A DNA stretch of 64,000 nt. It comes from Lysobacter sp. yr284 (GTDB taxonomy: Bacteria; Pseudomonadota; Gammaproteobacteria; Xanthomonadales; Xanthomonadaceae). The notes below the pieces were generated by a model. It had not been told where the DNA came from. It did not search any database and saw only the letters and a list, made by a program, of their open reading frames with translations. The DNA is taken from positions 62,001 to 126,000 of the forward strand of contig NZ_FNPT01000011.1 in NCBI RefSeq assembly GCF_900107375.1. Reading direction: 5' to 3'. This document shows positions 18,859-26,381 of this stretch, piece after piece; the stretch's first letter is position 1; the number at the start of each line of letters is the position of its first letter. A program made the position numbers and the translations under genes.

Positions 18859-19413
18859 TCAATCGCCGGCCGCTTCCTCCGCCAGCGTCGGAACCAGCTC
18901 CAGCAAGTCGGTGCCGCCGACGTCTTCGCCGGCCTGGGTCAGCAGCGTGGTGACTTGGCCGCGGTGATGGGTCTGGTGGTTGAAGAAGTGCAGCAACAGC
19001 AGGCCGAAGCGCCGGCGCGAGACCACGCCGCGGGTGTTGGCGTAGACCAGCGCCTGGTCGAGATCGGCCTCGGCGGTTTCGCCGACCCAGTCCACGATCC
19101 GCGCGTCGAGTTCCTCGCGCGCGGCGCGCAGCGCCGGCAGCGTGGCGTACGCGATCGCGCGCAGGTCGGTCTGGGCCGGTTGCGCGCGCAGCGGCTGCAG
19201 CGCGGCGAAGCGGGCCGGGTGCTCGGCGAAGCGGCGCAGCCAGATCCGGTCGGCCGTCATCAGGTGGTTGAGCGTGCCCAGGATCGAGCCGAAGAACGCG
19301 CCGCGGTCCTGAGCCACGGCCTCGGCCGGCAGGCGCGCGGCGGCGGCGTAGACGCGCTGGTTCATCCAGCGGTTGTACTCGGCCATCAGGCGGGCGTGGG
19401 CTAGCAGGTTCAT
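18859..19413 (-). CDS. DinB family metal-binding protein
   Basis: 184-residue DinB/YfiT-type four-helix protein. Start MNLLAHARLMAEYNRWMNQRV is the typical N-terminus, and the three metal-ligand histidines are seen in LNHLMTADRIW (about residue 51) and FFNHQTHHRGQ (about 138-142). Family members are presumed metal-dependent thiol transferases or damage-inducible proteins; substrate unknown. The frame is open 75 codons further upstream without conserved sequence. Convergent with the kinase gene, the two stop codons almost touching. Confidence 0.88.
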   Translation of the reverse strand: MNLLAHARLMAEYNRWMNQRVYAAAARLPAEAVAQDRGAFFGSILGTLNHLMTADRIWLRRFAEHPARFAALQPLRAQPAQTDLRAIAYATLPALRAAREELDARIVDWVGETAEADLDQALVYANTRGVVSRRRFGLLLLHFFNHQTHHRGQVTTLLTQAGEDVGGTDLLELVPTLAEEAAGD

Positions 19414-19465
19414 GCGTGGCTCCCGTGCGGCCGGCCGGGCCGATCGCTCGCGGGCGATTGTCGCA

Positions 19466-19714
19466 TCAGCGCCGTGGCTTGTCCGCGTGCGGGTCGGCGT
19501 AAGCGGCGAACACCGGCCGCAGGCAGAACACGCCGACGCACAGCACCAGGGCGAGTCCGATGAGCGAGCGGATTTCCGCGGCGAACAGCGGGTATGCGAG
19601 CGCCAGCCGGTCGGCCAGCTCCCGCGCCAGGAATGCAATGGCCACTGCCGATACGACGCAGGCCACGACCGTCAGCCCCGCGCGGCGCCTGCGGCCGCCG
19701 TGCGCCGGCTCCAT
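19466..19714 (-). CDS. Small hypothetical membrane protein
   Basis: 82 residues from the ATG at 19714 (MEPAHGGRRRRAGL), with two hydrophobic helices at about 14-32 and 48-68 (SLIGLALVLCVGVFCLRPVF) separated by a short loop. The frame stays open upstream to 19897, but this part is arginine-rich and ends in REP sequence, so the shorter form is preferred. No family recognised. Confidence 0.55.
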   Translation of the reverse strand: MEPAHGGRRRRAGLTVVACVVSAVAIAFLARELADRLALAYPLFAAEIRSLIGLALVLCVGVFCLRPVFAAYADPHADKPRR

Positions 19715-19870
19715 CGCGCCAGCGCCATCGGTCGCGCGGCCGGCGCGGCGGCGTATTCGAGATCGGCGCCGCAAGCGTCGCCGGTAGCCAGGTTGCAACG
19801 ACACAATACGGTCCTTGGTGATGGCGCCTGGGCGGGCGATGCGCGCAGCTCGATAGCGGCCGATACGACG

Positions 19871-19944
19871 GCGTCGGGCCTGAAGGCCCTCCCACAACAG
19901 CGGGGCCGACTCGGCCGTTGTGGGAGGGCCTTCAGGCCCGACGC
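19871..19944. repeat. REP-like palindromic pair, family B
   Basis: Two near-perfect inverted copies of GCGTCGGGCCTGAAGGCCCT plus CCCACAA, closely spaced around CAGCGGGGCCGACTCGG. This could fold into one long hairpin of about 30 base pairs downstream of tamB. Confidence 0.88.
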
Positions 19945-19998
19945 CTTTCGCTCAGGCGCGATCGGACCCGCAGGCGAAGCGCCCGCTCCGCCGCGGCC

Positions 19999-22900
19999 TC
20001 ACTTCTCCTTGCGCCAGTTCACCGACGCGCGGTTCTCCAGCGTGCTCGATTCGATCTCGATGTCGAAGCCCTTGCGCAGCAGGTACTTCAGCGTCAGCAC
20101 CTGGCCGGTGCCGAGCAGCGACACGCCGTAGCCGACGTACAGGCGCGGCGAGAGGTACTTGCCGACGCCAAGCACCGAGCCGCCAAGCGCGCGGCTTTCC
20201 ATCACGCCGGCGTCGTCGAGGCCGATCTTGGCGCCGAGCTGCGACGCCAGCAAACCGCCGCCGGCCGACAGCGCGGCGCTGGCGGCGTTGAGCTGCTTGC
20301 TCTCGTCGCCGGTCAGGTTCGACAGCGGACGGCCGAGGGTGAGGTAGGCCAGCGCTTCGGACTGCGAGCTGGCCGGATCGGACCAGACGTTGACCTGCGG
20401 CGCGCTGACCCGCCCGCCGATGTCGACGCCGGCCTTGACCGCGCCGACTTCGCGCTCGGCGCGCAGGTCCAGGATCGGATCGGACACCGGGCCGTTGTTC
20501 CAGGCCAGGTTGCCGCGCGTGATCTGCAATTTCTGTCCGTACGCCTCGTAACGCCCCTCGACGCTCAGCGCGCCGCTCGCGGTCATCTCGCGGCCCGGCC
20601 GCGAGCGCACCCGCATCTGCCCGCCGAGCTTGCCGTCCAGGCCGAAGCCCTTGAGCTTGACGTCGTCGCCGACGGCCAGGGTGAGGTCGAGCTCCAGCGG
20701 CGAAGAACCGGTGTCCTCGGGATTCACCGGATCGAGCACGACCACGTCCTCGGACACCGACACGCCCTGGTCCAGGCGCTCCAGATCGACGCGCGCCGAC
20801 GGAATGGTGACCTTGCCGGTGACGTTGAGCGGCTGCTTGGCCGCGTAGCGCACGGTGAGTTCGGGATTGGCCACCGCGCGCAGGTCGCGGGTGTCGGAGG
20901 CGAGCACGTTGGTGCCGCGGATGTTCAACACCAGCGGGGTGTCGTCGCCCTGCCAGCCGAGCGTGCCGTCGACGTTGAGCGTGCCCTCGCCCGAGCGCAC
21001 GCTGCCGGCGATGCGCGCGCTGCCGTCGGGCTGCGCGTCCAGGCGCACGTCGCCCTGCTGCAGCACGATGCCCAGCGACGGCACCTCGGTGGTGAACTGC
21101 GACAGCCGCGCCTGTCCGCTCAGCAGCGGCTTGCTGCGCGTGCCGGCCAGGCCGATGCGGCCTTCCAGCTTGCCCTTGGGCTCGACGATGTCGGGCGAGA
21201 ACAGCTCGATCCAGGTCAGCTCGTCGGTGTCCACCGCGACATTGCCCGACAGCGGCGCGTACGCGTCCCAGCCGGTGTCGACGGTGGCTTCGATGCGGCC
21301 GTCGTCGTTGAAACCGGACCTGAGTTCGGCGCTGAGCTTCTGGGTGTCGAAGCTGGCCTTGAGCGAGAGCGCGTTGTAGCGCACCAGCTCGCGCCGCGCG
21401 CGCTCGCTGAACTTCAGGCCGCCGCCGGCGGAGCTGAGGTTGAAGTTGCCGCGCCAGCCCTTGCCGGCCGGGCGCAGTTCGCCGTCCAGCGCGATCTCGC
21501 CGCGCAGGATCCACGGCCGCTTGTCGCTGCGCTCGGGCAGGTAGGGCTGCGCCAGCAGCAGCGGCAGGCCGTGGCCCTTGAGCTCGACGCCGCGGCGCGG
21601 CCAGTCGGCGGCCGCGCACAGCGAACCGCCGCTGCTGGAGACCAGGCAGGCGTCGTTGAAGCCGCCGCTGTCGCCGTCCCAGCGGAACGCGGTGGACTGC
21701 TGCAGGCGCCAGCTGGCGCCCTTGCTCGGCGTCAGCTGCAGCGACGCAAGCGCGCCCGACCACACATTGCCGCGCTTGTCGGCGTGGCCGGACAGATCCA
21801 GGTTGGCGACCTCGCTGCGCGCCTGCGCCTGCAGTTGCAGCGCTTCGACCGCGCCCTGCGCGTCCACGCTCAGCGACGACAGCGCGATGCCGGCGTTGAG
21901 TTCGCTGGCGCGCAGCGCCAACTGGCCGCCGCGGCCGCGCCAGGGCAGCTTGCCCTTGGCGCTGAAACTGGCGGCCTGGTAATCGCCGTACTTGAGCGCG
22001 CTGCCGGTCAGGTCGGCATCCACGTCGGGCGCATCGGCCGCACCGGTCAGCTTGAGCGTGCCGTTGAGGCTGCCGGTGGCGCTGGGCAGCAGATCGTTCA
22101 ACTGCAACGGCGCGAACCTGGCGTCGACGTCGATGCTCTGCGCGTACTTGCCCTTGGCCTCGAGCTTGCTGCCGCCCAGGCTCAGCGCGACTTCGCCTTC
22201 GTAGGCGTCGCCGCTGCCGCCGGTGGCGGCGCCGTGCATGAGGAAATTGCCGCGGCCGCCGAGCGGACGCTCGCGCAGGCGGCCGCCGAGCTTTTCGGCG
22301 CTGGCCTGGATCTCCAGCCCGCCGTCGTCGCGCACGCCGCCGGTGCTGGCGAGCTGGCCGTCGACGGCGCCCTTGAACTCCGGCACGAAATAGCCCGGAT
22401 CGAAGCCCGACAAGGTGGCCTTGAGGTCCCAGCCCAGCTTCGGCGCCCACGCCACTTCGCCGTTGGCGTCGAGCAGGCCGGTCGGCATCTTGGCCTTGAG
22501 CGACTTCAGGCTCATGCGCTGGTCGTTGCCGCGGCCGTCGAATTCCACCGTCGCCGCCTGCTTGTCGCGCAGCAGCCTGGCGTTGCCGATCGCCGCCCAG
22601 TCCTTGACCGTGCCGGCGAAACCGAAGTCGGCGCTTTCCAGCGTCACCGCCGGCGTGGCCGGCGCCTGCGCCGCCTGCGCGGGCTTGGCCACCGACTTGA
22701 GCGTGGTCGGCGGCGCCTGGCCGCCCCAGCTCAGGCCGCGCGCGTTGATCGAGAACTTGAACCGGCCGTTGTCGGCGTCGGTGAAATCGGCGTGGCCGCG
22801 CAGCGTCGCGGTACCGTCGAACAACCGCAGCGCCAGCGGCTGCACGTCGAGCACCTGCTCCTTCAACGACACCTTCGACGGCAGCACCTCGACCGCGAGC

Positions 22901-23895
22901 TCGCCCTGCCGGAACTCGCCTTCCAGCGCGGCGACGCCGCCGCTGCCCTGGGCGTCGAAGCGCAGCGCCATCGGCGTGTCGCTGGGCTTGGCGTCGGGCG
23001 CGGTCAGCAGGCCGATGTCGAGCGCGTCGGCCTTGGCGTGCAGGCGCCAGTCCGGCGCGTCTTCGTTGCCGCGCAGGGTCAGGGTCAGACGCAGCGGCCC
23101 CGGCGCGGCGCCGGCGAGGGCCACGTCCATGCGCGACAGGTCGCCGCGCGCGACCAGGCCCAGGCGCGGCGGCGTGCGGCCCGGCGCGCTCGGCAGCACC
23201 GCGGTGACGGTGAGGTCGGATTTGAAATCGCGGCTGGGCTGGTAATCGCCGTGCGCGGTGAAGCGGCCGCGGTCGGTGTCGGCGACGAGCTTCTCCACGT
23301 GCAGCTTGCCGGACTGCGCGTCGAGCCCGGCGCGCAGCTGGCGGATGTCGATGAGGTGCTCGCCGCCCTGGGCGATCTTGAAACCGTCGATGCGCACATC
23401 GTCGGCCTGCAGCGCCAGCGGCGGTTCGATCTGCGGCAGCACGTCGGGCCAGCGCGGCAGTTCGAAGGGTTCCTCGCTCTTCTCGATGTCGAGCGTGGCG
23501 CCCTCGACCTGGATCGCGTCCAGCCGCAGCTTGCGGCCCAGCAGCGGACGCAGCGCCGGATCGAGGTAGATCCGCTGCGCCGTGAACACCGTCTTCTTGT
23601 AGGCGAAGCGCACCCCGTGCAGGGTCAGCGGGCCCGAAAGCGGGCCTTCGGCCGATTGCCAGGTGAAGCTGGAATCGGCCGGCAGGCGCGAGACGATCTG
23701 CGCCAGCAGCACGTCGCGGCCGGCGATGGTGGAGATCAGCCAGTACGCGGCGAACGCGATCAGCAGGGTCAGCACCGCCGCGGCGATGCTGGTGCGCCAG
23801 GCCCAGCGTCGGGCCGCGGCGCGGCGGCGACGGCGGCGTTCGAGCAGCAGCTCCTGCGCGGTGGGGGTCGGCGGCGGCGGGGGCGTGTCGCTCAT
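19999..23895 (-). CDS. tamB: Translocation and assembly module subunit TamB
   Basis: 1298-residue inner-membrane-anchored periplasmic protein bridging to TamA at the outer membrane; TamB-like proteins are thought to carry lipids and aid outer-membrane protein assembly. A single N-terminal membrane segment (about 35-58) follows a basic stretch (LLERRRRRRAAARRW); the body is long repetitive beta structure, and the C-terminal DUF490 region ends with SPRLYVGYGVSLLGTGQVLT and ENRASVNWRKEK, typical of the family. Located 27 bases after tamA in the same direction. Length is normal (E. coli 1259). Confidence 0.95.
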   Translation of the reverse strand: MSDTPPPPPTPTAQELLLERRRRRRAAARRWAWRTSIAAAVLTLLIAFAAYWLISTIAGRDVLLAQIVSRLPADSSFTWQSAEGPLSGPLTLHGVRFAYKKTVFTAQRIYLDPALRPLLGRKLRLDAIQVEGATLDIEKSEEPFELPRWPDVLPQIEPPLALQADDVRIDGFKIAQGGEHLIDIRQLRAGLDAQSGKLHVEKLVADTDRGRFTAHGDYQPSRDFKSDLTVTAVLPSAPGRTPPRLGLVARGDLSRMDVALAGAAPGPLRLTLTLRGNEDAPDWRLHAKADALDIGLLTAPDAKPSDTPMALRFDAQGSGGVAALEGEFRQGELAVEVLPSKVSLKEQVLDVQPLALRLFDGTATLRGHADFTDADNGRFKFSINARGLSWGGQAPPTTLKSVAKPAQAAQAPATPAVTLESADFGFAGTVKDWAAIGNARLLRDKQAATVEFDGRGNDQRMSLKSLKAKMPTGLLDANGEVAWAPKLGWDLKATLSGFDPGYFVPEFKGAVDGQLASTGGVRDDGGLEIQASAEKLGGRLRERPLGGRGNFLMHGAATGGSGDAYEGEVALSLGGSKLEAKGKYAQSIDVDARFAPLQLNDLLPSATGSLNGTLKLTGAADAPDVDADLTGSALKYGDYQAASFSAKGKLPWRGRGGQLALRASELNAGIALSSLSVDAQGAVEALQLQAQARSEVANLDLSGHADKRGNVWSGALASLQLTPSKGASWRLQQSTAFRWDGDSGGFNDACLVSSSGGSLCAAADWPRRGVELKGHGLPLLLAQPYLPERSDKRPWILRGEIALDGELRPAGKGWRGNFNLSSAGGGLKFSERARRELVRYNALSLKASFDTQKLSAELRSGFNDDGRIEATVDTGWDAYAPLSGNVAVDTDELTWIELFSPDIVEPKGKLEGRIGLAGTRSKPLLSGQARLSQFTTEVPSLGIVLQQGDVRLDAQPDGSARIAGSVRSGEGTLNVDGTLGWQGDDTPLVLNIRGTNVLASDTRDLRAVANPELTVRYAAKQPLNVTGKVTIPSARVDLERLDQGVSVSEDVVVLDPVNPEDTGSSPLELDLTLAVGDDVKLKGFGLDGKLGGQMRVRSRPGREMTASGALSVEGRYEAYGQKLQITRGNLAWNNGPVSDPILDLRAEREVGAVKAGVDIGGRVSAPQVNVWSDPASSQSEALAYLTLGRPLSNLTGDESKQLNAASAALSAGGGLLASQLGAKIGLDDAGVMESRALGGSVLGVGKYLSPRLYVGYGVSLLGTGQVLTLKYLLRKGFDIEIESSTLENRASVNWRKEK

Positions 23896-23922
23896 CAGCT
23901 GCGGAAAGGTCCTGTGCGCGCC

Positions 23923-25923
23923 TTACAGGTCGGCGCCGATATTGAGATAGATCTGGAAACCCGAATCCGGGTCGTCGAGGCCGCGCGCGATGTCGATGCG
24001 CAGCGGGCCCACCGGCGAACGCCAGCGCACGCCGACACCCACGCCGGTACGCATCTTCAGGTCTTTCTGGTCGTCGAAGGCGCTGCCGCTGTCGACGAAC
24101 ACCGCGCCGCCCCAGCTTTCGTTGAAGTACCGCTCGTACTCCACGCTGCTGGTGACCACGTTCTTGGCGCCCAGCGCATACGCCTTGCGGCCGTCGCCCG
24201 CCGGGATGCGCGGGCCGACCTCGCGCCACTCGTAGCCGCGGATGCTGCGGTCGCCGCCGGCGTAGAAGCGCAGCGACGGCGGCATGTCGGTCAGCGAGTT
24301 GGTGAAGGTGTGGCCGATCTCGCCGCGCGCGATCAGCCGGCTGCGCTCGCCCAGGCCCTTGAACCAGCGGCCGGTGAGTTGCGCCTGGATGAAGTTCGCG
24401 TCCGAGCCCAGCGCTTCCAGGCCGCCGCGGATCAGGCCGGTGGCGCTGATGCCCTTGCGCGGATACAGCTTGTCGTCGACGTCGACGTACTCGGCGCGCA
24501 GCGAGGGATAGACGAAGGTCGCGGTGCGGTAGACCTCTTGCGTACTCGGGTCGTCGTCGAGTTCGTCGTAGTAGGCCCAGCGCTCGCGCAGGCCGTGCAG
24601 CGAGGCGGTCGCGGTCCAGTGCTGGTTGATCTTGCCGCTGCGGCTGGCGACCAGTTCGATCCGGCGCGAATCGATGTAGTCGGTCTGCTCGTCGCTGCCC
24701 TGCAGGCTGAAGGTGTACCAGCCGTCGAGCCAGGCGAACGCGGGAATGCGGTATTGCAAGGTCGCGGTCTTGCGCCGCTGGGCGAAGTCGATCTGCGCCA
24801 GCGCCTTGTGGCCGCGGTCGTTGACGTAGCGCCGCTCCACGCCCAGGCGCACGCCGGCGCCGCTGTCGGTGCCGTAGCTGACGCCGGCGGTGTAGATGCT
24901 GCGCTTGGCCGGGGTCAGGGTCACCTGCACCGGCACCTGCCCGTCCACGGCCTTGTCCGGCTGCGGCTCGATGTCGATGCTGGAGAAATAATCCAGCCGC
25001 GCCAGCGATTCGCGGAAGCGGTCGAGCTTGCCCTGGTGGTAGTAGCTGCCCTGCTCCCAATACACCAGCTTCTGCAGCAGGCTGTCGCGGATGATGCGCT
25101 TGGGCGTCTGCTCGAAGCCGATCGCGCCCATGTCGTAGCGCTGGCCGCTGGTCCAGACCAGGTCGATGTCGGCCGCGTGCTGCGCGCGCGTCACCTCGAC
25201 CCGGCGCGAAGTGAAATCCGCGTCGAAGTAGCCGCGCTCGGCGAGCCTGCGGCTGATCTTGGTCTTGCTGGCCTCGTAGGCCGCGTGGTCGAACACCTGC
25301 TCGGGGCCGGGCCGGAACGCGGCGAGGTCCTGGTTGAGATAACGGTCGTCGCTGCCGGCGCCGAGGATGGCGACGTCGGAGCGCCGCACCTTGACCGGCT
25401 CGCCCTTGTCGACGGTGATGGTGACCCGGATCGGCGGCGAGGACGCACCGGCGCGAGCCGGCGCCGCGGCGGGCGCATCGGTGGCGCCGTCGTCGGCGCC
25501 GCCTGCGTTGCCGCCATCGGCGGCGTTTTTATCGCCCTCGCCCGCATCCGCGCCGGCCGCGCCGCCACGCTCGCCCGGCGCGCCGGAATCGTCGCTGCGG
25601 GCCTGGGCCGCGGTGTCGGTCGAGGGCGTCGCGATCAAGCGAGTGCCGCGCGAGTCCTCGACCTTGATCGTCGGCGAGTAATAGCCGAACGGCTCCAGCG
25701 CTTCGCGGGTCTCGTTCTCGGCCTCGCGCAGCAGGTAGCCCAGGCGCCGCCCGGACAGCTCCTTGCCGATGCTGTCCACCAGCGACAGCGAGACCCGGAC
25801 ATTGTTGGTCATCGCCTCGTCCAGGCCGTGGATGTCGACTTTTTCGACCTTGGCCGCCTGGGCCGCACCGGCGGCTCCGAGGCCCAAGGCACCGGCGAGG
25901 AAGAGACGGGGAATCGATCGCAT
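23923..25923 (-). CDS. tamA: Translocation and assembly module subunit TamA
   Basis: 666-residue Omp85-family outer-membrane protein. Signal peptide 1-24 (MRSIPRLFLAGALGLGAAGA...), three POTRA domains (about 25-340), then a 16-strand barrel containing the Omp85 motif near FYAGGDRSIRGYEW and ending GFQIYLNIGADL. Between POTRA 1 and POTRA 2 there is a low-complexity Gly/Ala/Asp linker of about 62 residues (101-163), absent in E. coli TamA (577 residues), which explains most of the extra length. Start at ATG 25923 gives a normal signal peptide; the frame is open 18 codons further up without one. First gene of a tamA-tamB operon. Confidence 0.95.
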   Translation of the reverse strand: MRSIPRLFLAGALGLGAAGAAQAAKVEKVDIHGLDEAMTNNVRVSLSLVDSIGKELSGRRLGYLLREAENETREALEPFGYYSPTIKVEDSRGTRLIATPSTDTAAQARSDDSGAPGERGGAAGADAGEGDKNAADGGNAGGADDGATDAPAAAPARAGASSPPIRVTITVDKGEPVKVRRSDVAILGAGSDDRYLNQDLAAFRPGPEQVFDHAAYEASKTKISRRLAERGYFDADFTSRRVEVTRAQHAADIDLVWTSGQRYDMGAIGFEQTPKRIIRDSLLQKLVYWEQGSYYHQGKLDRFRESLARLDYFSSIDIEPQPDKAVDGQVPVQVTLTPAKRSIYTAGVSYGTDSGAGVRLGVERRYVNDRGHKALAQIDFAQRRKTATLQYRIPAFAWLDGWYTFSLQGSDEQTDYIDSRRIELVASRSGKINQHWTATASLHGLRERWAYYDELDDDPSTQEVYRTATFVYPSLRAEYVDVDDKLYPRKGISATGLIRGGLEALGSDANFIQAQLTGRWFKGLGERSRLIARGEIGHTFTNSLTDMPPSLRFYAGGDRSIRGYEWREVGPRIPAGDGRKAYALGAKNVVTSSVEYERYFNESWGGAVFVDSGSAFDDQKDLKMRTGVGVGVRWRSPVGPLRIDIARGLDDPDSGFQIYLNIGADL

Positions 25924-26381
25924 GGCACGGAGGATAACCGGTAACGGCTTGTATTGCTTAAGAATTTTTAACAACACGAGGACGCGTCAACGATGCGTGA
26001 TGCCATTGCGGCAAGGCGCTGCGGACGCGTCCTGCGCCTCGACGGCGCGCCGCGCCGGGCAGCGAACGGCCGGCGCCGAATCCATCGTCCGCCCTCCACG
26101 CCCGGCCGCCCCATCCAACGCCGGCACACAACGCAAGCGAAGGCCATCTCCCTACCCGTTGTGCATCGATTGCGGACACGGGTCGCATTACGCGCCGATG
26201 TATTGCGCACGACCGTTCGCAACGCGTAATTTCCGTGTCGGGGACTCGCTTACTTCTGCTTTTCGGCACCGCCGCGCCATGCCCGCGCCGCGCGGGCCAG
26301 GCGATTTCCCATGCGATGGAATCGTCCCCCAGGTGTGCGCCGCCGCTGCGGCGCCGCCCAGAACCCAGGAGTTCCGACACC
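25924..26381. other. Divergent promoter region between tamA and a TonB-dependent receptor gene
   Basis: 458 bases without a supported gene. An AT-rich patch (25940-25975, minus strand reading TTGTTAAAAATTCTTAAG) is the likely tamA promoter area. On the plus strand a sigma-70-like pair sits at 26203-26232. Confidence 0.6.
26203..26232 (+). promoter_or_regulatory. Candidate promoter of the TonB-dependent receptor gene
   Basis: TTGCGC (26203-26208) and TAATTT (26227-26232) with an 18-base spacer, 150 bases before the GTG start. No Fur box recognised. Confidence 0.35.

Noticed and set aside
19918-25944. 2008-codon open frame on the plus strand across tamB-tamA, and a 1702-codon one in another minus frame
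   Set aside because: Arg/Ala/Gly-rich shadow frames produced by GC-rich third codon positions opposite the real tamA and tamB; no domain, no signal, frames cross both genes.
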